In this document: positions 51,601 to 59,600 of the stretch, one piece after another
Layout of the letters: every line of letters starts with the position of its first letter
Position numbering within the stretch: the stretch's first letter is position 1
NCBI GenBank assembly: GCA_947184155.2
Contig: CAMXCT020000502.1
Location: forward strand, 503,880 to 567,879
Direction of reading: 5' to 3'
Source: Cladocopium goreaui
Taxonomy: Eukaryota; Sar; Dinophyceae; Suessiales; Symbiodiniaceae
Length of the DNA stretch: 64,000 nucleotides
The notes under the pieces: model-generated
Seen by the model: the letters and a program-made list of their open reading frames with translations, nothing else
The model's database searches: none
What the model was told of the DNA's origin: nothing
Translations under genes and position numbers: made by a program

Positions 51601-54600
51601 CAAACATCAAACTACTGTGGATCATTTCCCATCAAAGCTTGTGACCACCTAATTGATCATATCAAATCAATTATCCCAGATATTCAAATCTGGTAGCTTC
51701 AAATCATGCAGAGTATGCCATTTGGACCATTTCAATTGTCAACACCTGCTATTGTTTTTTTCGCGGACGTTTATACATTATATATTTGCTATATTAGGCA
51801 TGATCAGCGTCCAAACCCGATGGTACCTCGATGTCCCCCAAACGTTCCAGAACTCGTACCTGTGGCCGTAGGACTGCATTGCTGTGTGGGGATGTTTTCC
51901 CCTAGGGTTTTATCCGACAAATCCATGTGGAATTGTCACCAGCATTTGTAGATCATGTTCCGAACAGGAAACCATGGGGGTTTTTCCACATCGAACTGTA
52001 GACGTTTACCCTCTGGTAAACATACAAAAAGCTATTGAAAATTGCCATTTATGGTTGATTTACCTGGTAAAAATGGTGATTTTCCATAGTTATGTTAGTT
52101 TACCGGAGGGTACGCTAGAGTAAATCATGTTTTCAAACTGGGGAGTGTTGTTGTTGCAGTCTGGCTTAAAAAATCTGAGGTTTTTGACCCATACTGTATT
52201 TTCAGTTGAGGACCAAAAGACGTGTTCAATGCTTGAAAGTGGGTTTGGATTCTTGACATTTTTCTGAAGACTGCGCAATAAATATTAGATTGATAGATCC
52301 CAAATCTGATCTTAACACAAACTTTGATCGGTTTCATGAAATGTACACCAGAATTGATGGGACTTGGCCACCATCAAATAACCGTCAGTTGTCGAAATAA
52401 CTGCGAATCTTCGAGGGGATCGTCGTAACCCAGTTTTGTTTGGAAAGTGGAAATTCCTCATAAGAAACAAACAAGACCTAATGAGTTCATTCCTCCAATC
52501 TTTCCACAAACAGGTTGCAATTGTTTTGATGACTACAGGAATAGGAAGGGCCCCCAAAGTCGAAAAATTGTTTGGTTCCACCTATTCAGCTATAGATATA
52601 TCCATGTAAAGTTTCAGTTGCCCTAGTTGAAAACAAGTTAATCCATATCAATTGTTTGCAGTATAAATAGCTGCATCCGTCACCCAGGTCGTCACCCTGC
52701 GCACAAATCTCAGTGCCAACAGGTCTGTGGAAGGGCAACATTCCAGTGCTCGTTCAAGCAAGAACCGACCTCGGACAATTAACAAAAAATGATTGACAAA
52801 GTCAGCGGACAACGACGAAAAACACCAAACAAATTACTTCGTGTGATCCCAGCAGTAGCAAATATCCTGACATTCTATCTGATATCTTATCTGACATACA
52901 TTCTGGCATGCTATCTGACATTTTATCTCACATATATTCTGCTCTTCTATCTGACATTCTATCTGCGAACATATTCTGAGACTCTATCTGACAGATATTC
53001 CGACATATGTTCTGACATTTTATCTGAAATATATTCTCGCATTCTAGCTGGTTGTTTTCTGACATTTTGTCTGGCATTCTATCTTGCATTCTATTTGACA
53101 TTTTATCTTATACTCTATGTGAAACATATTCCGACATTCTATCTGGCATATGTTCTGACATTTTATCTGGCATTCTATCTGACATATATTGAGACAAACC
53201 CAAATGCCATGCGTTCAATTGTAAAATCCTCAAATTTGGCTGGTTTATATAATCCCCTAATTTTTGCATTATCTGGTCTTGACGTTTATAGACAAACCTA
53301 CATAGCCTGTATTCATTTCTTACATCCCTGGTGGTTGAACCAAATGGCTTGAATCCCAGATTTTGATACCTAAGGCACCGGATTTTTCTGGTGAAAAACC
53401 ATGTTCAAGCTGTTCAAGCACCATTTTTCATGATTAAAACACATTTTTTTATGGTTAAATCCCAATTATTTATGATTAAATCACCCGTTTTTGCTGGTTA
53501 ACTCCGAACATTTTTGATGACATCTTTCACCTTTTTTTTTCATGGCTAAATCAGGCCAAATCCTTTGCCGTATTTAAGGAGGGTTGCTTGATGACGAAAT
53601 CCCAACAGGATGGGAAGCCCCAGTTAAACCATGAAATAACCCCGTTTAGCTAGTTCGTTATATCTACCATAAACCATAGAATTCAGCCACTTATAAGGCA
53701 ACTTATATAGCTATCTTGGGGGTCCCATCCTGTATATGTTTTTCCATTTTCCGTTGAATCAAGGACCCCAATGGCCTTCAGACTTCACTTGAGGGAAGTC
53801 TGAAGGCCAATTTTTTAGGACGATCACCAATGAATTGTAACGACGAGTACAGTAAGCGATGGTAAGTAAGGTGAACCTCCGCCTTTATCACTTTATCTCA
53901 GCTTGGTGAATTTCAATAGTCTGCCAGATCCATTCATCTTCAGACAGGTTCTGCATTACGTTTGTCTCTGCTTATTGTTTCCTTCACTTTCCCGTGTTTG
54001 TTGCTTCTGATGCCCATTTGTTTTCTCCTCATGCTCGCTTCCGAACTACCCAACTTTCTCACTATTCAGATCTGGCATCATCCATGTTTTCCAACATGTC
54101 TTGGAACGGTTTTCCTGTTATTCTTCCATCCAACAATCAGCATGATCCCGCTTGACTCCTGACATTCATAATATTCATATGTCTGGCCATACTACTGGAC
54201 AAATCTGCTGTTGAAAATGCACTGTTCACGATTGTTTTCATTTGGTTCAATTCCTACTGGCATTGGGAAAATATGCGGAACATATGCACGATACCTTACT
54301 AATGTTGGGTTTAAATCCATAATTTCCGATCAAAATTTTCCGTCCAATTCATTGATGCTTAGAATATGGTCTTCCCATGTTCCATATATGATATATCCGA
54401 TATGTATACCTGTATTATATGATATATATATATACACAGTATATTAATGGAGGTTTCCAATTCATGGGGGTACCCCTAAATCATCCGATTCAATAGGATT
54501 TTCCATGAAATAAACCATCCATGTTTGCCTTCATTTTAGGACCACCCCCATATCTACCATCTGGCTAATTCAACATAGCCATTCAACATTGCCATTTATG

Positions 54601-54904
54601 GTTGATTGACCTAGTAAAAATTGATTTTCCATAGGTTTTTGTATGTTTACCATGAAATTTATATGGTTCCATGGTGATTTTCCATATATTTTCCATAGTA
54701 AAAATGGTGATTTTCCATAGGTTTTTGTATGTTTTCCATAGGTTTTCCATGGGTTTTCCATGGGTTTTATAACCACCATCCCCAGGTGAGTCCCAGGTGA
54801 GTCCCAGGTGAGTCCCAGGTGAGTCCCAGGTGAGTCCCCCAAGGCGCCGCACATTGTTCCAAGTCGCCCAGCTCATCCAGCGTCCGACAGACGTCCAGCC
54901 AGAC
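30693..54904 (-). CDS. Unidentified long multi-exon gene (possibly more than one)
   Basis: Scattered GC-rich islands in AT-rich DNA read as short minus-strand exons with acceptor AG and GT, GC or GA donors. Best-supported exons, 5' to 3': 54837-54904 (VWLDVCRTLDELGDLEQCAA), 51827-51859 (VRVLERLGDIE), 51005-51061 (AMRQLVGGMRAEPVERTHK), 49688-49720 (VLIEAVHAEAA), 49050-49095 (VRAGNGEAARAIMLL), 48783-48821 (RPEDQDSRLADLQ), 46958-47006 (AMHPEALAAAGTYLLR), 45721-45796 (ACRVESILGHWQAA), 43323-43373 (EKLHGAAAVKFGALVD), 41755-41797 (VRNGTGLIRTHRAP), 39965-40064 (VKLAIYGHGNPGEPW), 33095-33151 (VQLEVFLEHIFMEAILQKG), 30693-30753 (KLLNAAVGREMVQDELLKIS). VQLEVFLEHIF faintly recalls the helical region before Sec7 in ARF-GEFs, but nothing else supports that. 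Introns are 0.5-4 kb and full of MITEs. The ends, the full exon set and the function are unknown. Confidence 0.4.
31391..31506. repeat. MITE family A, full copy
   Basis: Left end TACCCTCTGGTAATTTAACA. The right inner arm is the variant GTTTTTTGTATGTTTACC in place of AGCTATGTTAGTTTACC. Confidence 0.85.
31768..31890. repeat. MITE family A, GGTTATGAC variant
   Basis: Starts TACCATCTGGTTATGACTAA and ends AAATAACCAGAGGGTA; the inner arm is CATGGCGAACTGTT. Confidence 0.8.
32410..32513. repeat. MITE family A with a 19-bp flanking duplication
   Basis: A 104-bp copy. TAACCCATCAAAAACAGGT occurs at 32392-32410 and again at 32512-32530, overlapping the element tips. Confidence 0.9.
33254..33357. repeat. 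MITE family A, full copy
   Basis: Near-perfect palindrome. The left arm is ATAGCTATTGAAAATGGCC and the right arm ATTTTCCATAGCTATGTTAG. No long flanking duplication. Confidence 0.9.
33499..33632. repeat. MITE family A, GGCCTGG-end variant
   Basis: The left tip is TACCCGGCCTGGTAATGAC and the right tip GTTTACCAAAGGGTA, so the two ends belong to different subfamilies. Confidence 0.65.
33773..33839. repeat. AATAGTGGTT decamers leading into a family B MITE
   Basis: Several 10-bp units, then GATTAATACCTGATCTAATG, ending directly at the MITE at 33841. The same leader precedes the copies at 38611 and 45227, and at 41340-41390 it follows a family A copy. Confidence 0.8.
33841..33960. repeat. MITE family B, full copy
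   Basis: 120 bp, with a short duplication (GGTATACTGGTATACC) just inside the left end. Confidence 0.9.
35108..35223. repeat. MITE family A, CTGGTTATTT variant
   Basis: 116 bp, right tip CCAGAGTGTA (one change from the usual GGGTA). Confidence 0.8.
35489..35606. repeat. MITE family B, diverged interior
   Basis: Termini are kept, but the interior holds a different palindrome (ACAGTTGGGAA ... TTCCCAACTGT). Preceded by a TA run and GGGACTATAATGGGATATA. Confidence 0.8.
37217..37363. repeat. MITE family C, full copy (reference for the family)
   Basis: An inverted-repeat element. The left arm has GCCCCCCCAAG then CTAAGTTGGTTTATAAACC; the right arm has GTTATAAACAACCAACTTAG then CGGGGGCCCCACCTTGTA. 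Confidence 0.75.
38115..38218. repeat. MITE family A with a 45-bp flanking duplication
   Basis: The left flank (38071-38114, starting TAGACCCTCCAGATATC) is repeated with changes right of the element (38217-38260, starting TAGACCCTCCAAATATC). Confidence 0.8.
38520..38610. repeat. GTGATTAATA decamers leading into a family B MITE
   Basis: About five units of GTGRTTAATA followed by the CCTGATCTAATGAATAATAT leader, ending at the MITE at 38611. Confidence 0.8.
38611..38710. repeat. MITE family B, 100-bp copy
   Basis: Left tip CTGGTTGGCGG (one change), right tip intact. Confidence 0.85.
39818..39922. repeat. MITE family A, full copy
   Basis: 105 bp, almost the family consensus, ending about 40 bp before a predicted minus-strand exon (39965-40064). 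Confidence 0.9.
40123..40247. repeat. MITE family C, full copy
   Basis: From TACAGGATGGTGCCCCCCAG to GGGGGCCCCACTTTGTA. The interior repeats ACCATAAACCATAGTTATTG. Confidence 0.8.
40843..40958. repeat. MITE family A, decayed right end
   Basis: The left arm is normal. The right arm ends GTTAGTTTACTGGGATA without the GAGGGTA tip. Confidence 0.6.
40977..41046. repeat. MITE family B, left part only
   Basis: Belongs to the GTGCAATGTGCCCATCTTGA subfamily also seen at 45227; the right end is lost. Confidence 0.6.
41230..41334. repeat. MITE family A, full copy
   Basis: Left tip TACGCTCTGG. A run of AATAGTGGTT-type decamers starts directly at its right tip. Confidence 0.85.
41411..41520. repeat. MITE family A, GGCCTGG-end variant
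   Basis: Left tip TACCCGGCCTGGTAAACATA, right tip CCAGAGTATA; only five bases separate it from the family B copy at 41526. Confidence 0.75.
41526..41646. repeat. MITE family B, full copy
   Basis: 121 bp of the TGATGGAGTGAAAGTCAGTT subfamily, also found at 46728. Confidence 0.9.
42735..43010. repeat. Local duplications with C-rich tracts
   Basis: AAGTGCAAGAGAAG followed by CCCACAGCGTAGCATGAC occurs twice within 42735-42820. A block of GTTATTACCCCCAC, runs of CCCCA and ATTCTATTGCG occurs twice, near 42840-42905 and 42955-43010. Confidence 0.75.
43540..43615. repeat. TA-rich microsatellite
   Basis: Alternating TA with occasional CA/TG; no gene. Confidence 0.85.
44660..44777. repeat. MITE family A, AAACGTTTAC subfamily
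   Basis: The left arm is TACCCTCTGGTAAACGTTTA. The right arm runs AGTTCGCAAACTGTTAGTC and ends in a degraded CACGCCGG. A reverse-complement decamer run (AATCACTATT) follows. Confidence 0.7.
45016..45195. repeat. AATAGTGGTT decamer array, about 18 units
   Basis: Pure 10-bp periodicity, with GTG(G/A)TTAATA alternation, running into the leader of the family B MITE at 45227. Confidence 0.95.
45227..45334. repeat. MITE family B, full copy
   Basis: 108 bp of the GTGCAATGTGCCCATCTTGA subfamily; the complete counterpart of the fragment at 40977. Confidence 0.9.
45517..45617. repeat. MITE family B, 101-bp copy
   Basis: Right tip ACCACCAATCAG (one change), next to a TA run on the left. Confidence 0.85.
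45978..46076. repeat. MITE family D, copy 1
   Basis: A 99-bp near-palindrome from TGGAGGTACGTAAACGTACC to ATGGTAGGTACCTCCA. GGATATTCCCTTACATAGGC lies near the centre. Confidence 0.85.
46573..46685. repeat. MITE family A, GGTTATGAC variant
   Basis: Left arm TACCCTCTGGTTATGACTAA, right arm ATGTTAAATAACCAGAGGG; sister to the copy at 31768. Confidence 0.85.
46728..46846. repeat. MITE family B, full copy
   Basis: Left tip CTGGCTGGTGG, right tip ACCACCAATCAG. Confidence 0.85.
47226..47476. repeat. MITE family C, split by a nested family A copy
   Basis: The left arm is ACAGGATGGCCCTCCCCCCA and the right arm GGGGGCCCCATCCTGTA. Removing 47255-47373 restores a continuous family C element. Confidence 0.8.
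47255..47373. repeat. MITE family A, nested inside family C
   Basis: A diverged subfamily with AACAGTTCGACCCTGGCAG inside; its closest relative is the copy at 47578. Confidence 0.75.
47475..47579. repeat. MITE family A, abutting two other elements
   Basis: Its left TA is the right TA of the family C element, and its right TA is the left TA of the next family A copy. Confidence 0.9.
47578..47682. repeat. MITE family A, head-to-tail neighbour
   Basis: Begins inside the last TA of the previous copy (GAGGGTACCCTC) and belongs to the CCAGGGTCTATATTAC subfamily. Confidence 0.85.
47950..48057. repeat. MITE family B, right tip decayed
   Basis: Ends ACCACCAATCATAT in place of the usual CAG. Confidence 0.75.
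48471..48591. repeat. MITE family B, full copy
   Basis: Preceded by GGGACTATCATGGGATATAA and a TA run. The right tip ACCACCAAGCAG runs into an ATTAACCATC array. Confidence 0.85.
48594..48730. repeat. ATTAACCATC decamer array
   Basis: About 13 units, degrading to the right and ending ACCACCAAGCAG, which copies the tip of the MITE on its left. Confidence 0.9.
49186..49291. repeat. MITE family A, full copy
   Basis: 106 bp, close to consensus. Confidence 0.9.
49383..49513. repeat. MITE family A, AAACGTTTAC / GGCCGGGTA variant
   Basis: Left tip TACCCTCTGGTAAACGTTTA, right tip TTTACCAGGCCGGGTA. Confidence 0.8.
49514..49638. repeat. ATTAATCACC decamers ending in a MITE tip
   Basis: A decamer run passes into a solo family A right end (GTATGTTTACCCGAGGGTA), suggesting an array expanded inside a former element. 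Confidence 0.7.
49901..49997. repeat. MITE family D, copy 2
   Basis: 97 bp, about 90 percent like the copy at 45978, with GTTAGTACC replacing GTAAACGTACC. Confidence 0.85.
50046..50169. repeat. MITE family B, full copy
   Basis: 124 bp, slightly lengthened by a TA run in the middle. Confidence 0.9.
50384..50476. repeat. MITE family A, short copy
   Basis: 93 bp. CCAGAGATA is present both just left of the element and as its right tip. Confidence 0.8.
50816..50912. repeat. MITE family B, 97-bp copy
   Basis: Left tip CTGGTTGGTGTATACC, right tip intact; lies in the intron just downstream (minus sense) of exon 51005-51061. Confidence 0.85.
51074..51187. repeat. MITE family A, AAACGTTTAC subfamily
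   Basis: Left tip TACCATCTGG. It starts 13 bp from the acceptor side of exon 51005-51061, so its right portion would sit just before that splice site in the transcript. Confidence 0.85.
51365..51464. repeat. MITE family B, 100-bp copy
   Basis: Left tip CTGGTTGGTGGTTTCAACC, right tip ACCACCAATCAG. Confidence 0.9.
52007..52112. repeat. MITE family A, full copy
   Basis: Left inner arm AACATACAAAAAGCTATTG, right tip CCGGAGGGTA. Confidence 0.85.
52860..53190. repeat. Degenerate 17-bp repeat (TCTGACATTCTATCTGACA)
   Basis: About 19 units of a GACATTYTATCTG-like motif. It is open on the plus strand as part of a 187-codon frame (52789-53352) with repeated YLTFYLTYIL. The hydrophobic peptide follows directly from the repeat, so a gene is not called. 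Confidence 0.8.
53605..53734. repeat. MITE family C, full copy
   Basis: From ACAGGATGGGAAGCCCCAG to GGGGGTCCCATCCTGTA. The interior has TCTACCATAAACCATAGAAT, as in the copy at 47226. Confidence 0.8.
53740..54550. other. AT-rich stretch with no assigned gene
   Basis: No palindromic element or convincing exon was recognised. A short palindrome lies near 53770-53805 (CTTCAGACTTC ... GAAGTCTGAAG). Confidence 0.4.
54555..54653. repeat. MITE family A, decayed copy
   Basis: Left tip TACCATCTGGCTAATTCAAC; the right arm is GTTTTTGTATGTTTACCATG. TTTTCCATAGG repeats follow. Confidence 0.6.
54783..54836. repeat. Five copies of an 11-mer (CAGGTGAGTCC)
   Basis: Head-to-tail 11-bp units directly adjoining the donor side of minus-strand exon 54837-54904. 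On the plus strand each unit is a textbook GT donor; on the minus strand each has GACTCACC, matching the exon's GA donor. Confidence 0.9.
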
Positions 54905-54960
54905 CTGCAAAAAGACGAGGGAAAAGGCCGGGAAAAGGTGGAAACAATCTGGTTATAATC

Positions 54961-55040
54961 TATTAACATATATTAACATATATTAACATATATTAACATA
55001 TATTAACATATATTAAGATTTATTAACATATATTAACACA
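54961..55040. repeat. TATTAACATA decamer array, 8 units
   Basis: Perfect except for one unit (TATTAAGATT) and the last. It ends where LINE-like sequence appears to start. Confidence 0.9.
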
Positions 55041-55552
55041 TAAGTGTCTCGGGTCAAGCTCCCCCCTTTTCAGCTTACCCGTCGAACTTAGCGGTTTGCA
55101 ATAGCCGCGGGTTTCCCTCGTCGTGCATTGGACTAGTTGGTGACTTCTCTTTTGCTGGTGTCCCGACACCTTAACTCTCGGGTTGGTAGACACTGATCTG
55201 CTACGCGCTGGTGTTCTACTTTGGGAACCTTTTGGACCTCTTTGTCCTCTTTGCTGTGTATGTCATTGGCATTTTTCTTTCTCTTCCGGATTTTGATTCT
55301 GATCGCTGTGATCCCGATCCCATTTGCTTTTGGGTGGACCTTTAGTGATTTGACACCTTTGTCTGCATTTCATCACGGCCAATTCCTCGACAAGGCGTAC
55401 CCAACGCCGGCAGAGGGCACGTGCACGGTTGAAGTGGCATTTACACAAGATCGGTGTCTTTACTCACGAGGTCTCAGCTGCTCGATCTTCGGACGAAGCT
55501 AAGCACCCATCATTCCAAAGATCTACATTTGATCAGAACAATTACCAAGACC
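55041..55552 (+). other. Putative LINE 5' leader
   Basis: No RNA gene or protein domain recognised. It is open in one frame from 55429 only because it overlaps the ORF1 codons in a second frame. Confidence 0.4.
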
Positions 55553-56674
55553 ATGTCAGCTATGAGCAATCCTCCATGGAAATGCCTAAGCTGTCGACAG
55601 CTATGCAAAAGCTCCATGGCTTTTTGCCCTCGCTGTCAGATGCCTTGGCAGGCAGTGATAGATCGGAACTATGTACATGGTGTGAAACAGCAACAAGGAC
55701 AGCACGCACAACCACCGCAGAATTGGGGTGGATATCATGGCGGACAATTTCAACAAGGGCATCAGGATGCACGAAGAGCGAAGTCTCCTCGGCACAAAAG
55801 TCCAAAGCCGAAGTCGCCTCGCAAAGTTCAAGGAGGCAAAGGTGCCGATTTTGGACCTTACGGTCAATTGCAGCCCTTTCCACAGTTCCCGTATCCGGCT
55901 CTTGGATATCCTGTTGGACCTCCTGTGCCACCGCCAACCACTCCGCCACCGTGGATGCCTCAGAGTGCTCATATGAGCGCACCTGCTTTGGGAATGGTGC
56001 CCACGCAGGGTGCGACGCCTGTGCCTGCGGCAGCCGTGACAAATCCATCTACTCAGTTTCCGGCTTTTGGCACACCACCCCCTTTGACTGCTCAGAGTGC
56101 CCCGGATGCTACTCCAGCAGAATTGCTTGCGTATCTACAAAAGAGGTCTGTCGATCTCCCATTAGATGTTCAGCAGCAAATTCAGAAGCACTCACACAAG
56201 CAAAGCAAGAGAGCCATCAAGGATCTGCAGGAAGCTGCCTTGGCGCTTGGCGAAGCCAGAACCACCTACGAGGAGGCGCTACTGGCTCGTACGCAGCACC
56301 TCAGCACGTGGAAATCCTTTTTGGCAGAAGCAGTCAAAAGCTGGTCCGAGTATGCCAAGATCTTCGAGCAGCACGAGAAGGCCTTGCAGGAGCGCATCTC
56401 TGTTGCCAAAGAACAATTTCAGGAAGCCAAGCAATGCCTAGATGCCTCCAAAGTGTCAGCAGGCAATGTACAGGAAATCAGCGACGAGGAAGATCTGCCC
56501 GGAGACAGCTGCCCATCAGCTATGCAGATCACCGAGAGCATCCAGTCGCTTTCCACGTCCTGGCAACAGCTTTCCAAAGAAGCCGAATCCATCAAGATCG
56601 AGGAGCATGCTGCGAAACGTCCACGTGTCGAAGACACCACAGGCACTACTTCCGAAGCTCCGTCTTTCAAGTAG
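55553..56674 (+). CDS. LINE ORF1 protein: zinc finger, SPRK repeats, coiled coil
   Basis: About 373 residues from the ATG at 55553 (ACCATGT context); the frame is open back to 55454. A RanBP2-like finger (WKCLSCRQL then FCPRC, CX2CX10CX2C) starts at residue 7. A basic RRAKSPRHKSPKPKSPRK stretch follows, then a proline-rich linker. From about residue 190 to 310 there is a long helical, coiled-coil-like part (IKDLQEAALALGEARTTYEE, LQERISVAKEQFQEAKQ). KRPRVED near the end could be a nuclear localisation signal. LINE ORF1 proteins bind element RNA; no RRM or CCHC knuckle is seen here. The stop is 11 nt before the ORF2 ATG. Confidence 0.75.
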   Translation: MSAMSNPPWKCLSCRQLCKSSMAFCPRCQMPWQAVIDRNYVHGVKQQQGQHAQPPQNWGGYHGGQFQQGHQDARRAKSPRHKSPKPKSPRKVQGGKGADFGPYGQLQPFPQFPYPALGYPVGPPVPPPTTPPPWMPQSAHMSAPALGMVPTQGATPVPAAAVTNPSTQFPAFGTPPPLTAQSAPDATPAELLAYLQKRSVDLPLDVQQQIQKHSHKQSKRAIKDLQEAALALGEARTTYEEALLARTQHLSTWKSFLAEAVKSWSEYAKIFEQHEKALQERISVAKEQFQEAKQCLDASKVSAGNVQEISDEEDLPGDSCPSAMQITESIQSLSTSWQQLSKEAESIKIEEHAAKRPRVEDTTGTTSEAPSFK

Positions 56675-56685
56675 GCCGACTGCCT

Positions 56686-59600
56686 ATGACCTTATGGTAT
56701 AGCAGTCGGAGGCCAGCCTTCGATGATTTTCCAGCTATTGTTGCGATGAAATGGAGCCATTCGATACTTCAGGAACCCACTTTCAAGTGTGAATTTGCTG
56801 CTCGTGAGCAAGCTCTGCGATTATCCCTTGAAGTCGGATCCTTGTTTGAATCGCTGGCCCCAGACAAGCCATCATTTCCAGCACTGTCATCCAAGCCAAG
56901 ATCAACCTCGCATGTGGGTTTTGACGAGTGTGTTGATCTGTACATTGGAGACAATGATGCCTGGAGAGCGTGCCATTTTCGACTCTCTCTTGATTGGTTT
57001 GGAAACGAATTGACACCGTGGAGTGGTTGTCCTTTGATTGCCGAAATGAACCGCAGCCGATTTTCCAAATCCTCATCGAGTTTTGATGAATCCTTTTCTA
57101 GTGCAATTTCACATCCTTTTCAGAGTGTTGGAAGACGGGAACCGCTGTCGACCCCGGACGTGTCGATCTCGCCCAACTCTTCTGATAGGATACGTTGTAA
57201 AGATGGGCACTCTTTGCCTCTGACCTCAATTTCCAGCAGAGGATCATTTGGCATTGAACCTCAAAGTGAATGGCTTTACAATTTGCACAGACTTTTCGAA
57301 TCCCACCATTGGATTGATCCCAAGAATTCTGACTCTTTTATACAGGTCAATACTTGGTTTCTTCATGGCGATCGCATTCGTCGAAATGAGCGGCCACGAG
57401 ACATTCGGCTCTTTCTCCCAGTTGATTCGTGGCGAGAACAACTTGCCAGTCTTTGGCGTGACCTTCTTGATGTTAACGTCCCAGTGCAGTTTGGAGTGAT
57501 TTCACCGCCCCCTCCAGCCTGTGTGTATGCTGGGCATCTGGCACATGTCATATTGCATCAAAGGACCCAAGGTGAGCCAGTTGGCGTGGTTTCTGGCATT
57601 TTCAGATCGACCGCAAGAGATGCCATCATCCATTCCGCGCAAATCATGCCTCACGAAATTTCTTTGTCGACTTTGATTTCCATTGTGCCTGCGTCCGTGC
57701 AATGTGTATCTCGAAATTGTCAAGGGTTTGTAGGTGATTTGCCACTCACTGAACAGAGCATTGCTATTCATTCTCTCTGCAGTTTGGTTCTTGAAGTTTT
57801 TCCGCTTCCTGAAGATGTTGATGACTTCAGTTCGTTTATGGCTGCTGGGCAACGCATGAGGAGACCCCGAAGTCCTCCCCAAGCTGTTGCCGACGTTGAT
57901 GGCATTGCTTTACAAGATGACCAAGTCATTGAAGATGCATCATCATCTAGTTCATCTACTGACGAAAATTGGCTGCAGAGTGTCATCTATTCTGTTCTGT
58001 GCTGGGCCAGTCCCAGGTTGCGACATTTGCAAGTTGCTCGAGCTTTGCATTTTTCACAACAACAGCTTGTCCAGGTGCACACTGTGTCGAGCAACCCGGC
58101 AGATTTGCAAACTCAGCGCAAGTTTGCTGTTCTTGCACAGCACGCTGATGACTTACCTGAAGGATCCTCTAGTTGTCTCGTTCTCATTGACACTGAGTTT
58201 CATTCTAGGATCCACACCCAACCAATTGAAAGGATCCGCAGCCCTATTTATGCACCACAACGGATTTCATCACAAGGATTGCTTCGAGCCATGCATCTCA
58301 GTGAGTACAGTCGGTATATTCGCTTTGTTTGCATCATTTGGCACAATCATGTACGTATCAGTTTGGAATCACATGCTTTGATAACATTGCAACCTGGCGA
58401 TTACATCCGTATTGCTCTTTCTCCGCCTGATGATGATTTTGGGCCCGACATCACTGCGAGAAATGTTGCTTGCTGTCTACAGCTTGGAATTCCACCTGAG
58501 GAGATTTTTGAGATGATCGACCTTTTTGGCCTTGATGAGCATCTTGACACTGTTCCCAATCCAAATCGGGTCATCAATGCAAGTGATTGGATCTCCAACG
58601 ATAGTGCCTATGACTCGGTTAGTTTTTCCAGTGATGATGAAACCTCTCTTCTGCATCTGGAGAACGTCAGCAAGGGACGCACGTGCAGTTTCACGGACTT
58701 CTTTCTGAATGCAGTCCGATTGTACAACCAGGCCAATGAGGCTCTCCCTGAATTTCCTGACGCTGAAGGAGACATCGGCACATATGCTCCCTGGGTGCAG
58801 GACGTCTTCGAAGCATGGCAAGGTGGAGCAACAATTGGGCCAGGAGACATTGAGCTCCTTGCCAGATTGGAGACGTGGTTCACTGATCACGAGAACTATC
58901 AACGCTGCTTTCACTCCAGAGTAGCTATCCTTGCCAATGATTTTGTGAACTGGGAAGCCCAGATTAGACATCTTTGGCGCGAGCGTTTGGTGATTGGAGC
59001 TCCCCTTGAGTTTTACATGGTATCTCCTCTCCCTGAGGACGCTGACGGACAAGCCATCGGTCAGCTCATGATCGTGCAGCGCCCTCATCGTTTCGATCGT
59101 TCGCTCGTTGTTTCGGTTTATGACAACGCTTACGACCAAGGGCGTGCACATTCGTTGGCGCTTGTCGCTGGTGACAGAGTCGATTTGTACTCTATTCGAC
59201 TTATGGCCAATGCTGTCGAAGATTGTCCTCCTGAAGTCCCAGGAAACACCTGTACGCTTTGGTTCGGAGCTCGTCGTCTCGAGGAACATGAACGTGCATT
59301 TGCTCGCCACGGACATGCTTTTCGTTTATACATCCAACGAGCAGCACCCGAACAAGCGAGTTCTTCGTCCCAGGTGCTCTCACCCTTTGCACTCCGCCTT
59401 CCATCAACACCTCATGCTTGTTTGACTAGCTCACCTGACTGGGTGCAACAGTTGCAACGGGCTTTTGACGAGTTTGCAATGGTGGAACGTGAAGATGAAG
59501 GACGCATTATTTACCTGCAAACTTGGCAACTCAACGGGCAACGTGCTCCTCGGTGCCAGCTTCCCAGAACTGTTCGTCTACGCTCTGATGTCACGGCATG

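Noticed and set aside
55429-56680. Reading the plus-strand frame from 55429 as the true start of a 2087-residue ORF2
   Set aside because: This stretch overlaps ORF1 in another frame. ORF1 has clear domains there (zinc finger, coiled coil), while the overlapping peptide is Ser/Arg/Cys-rich with none. The ATG at 56686 is a better start.
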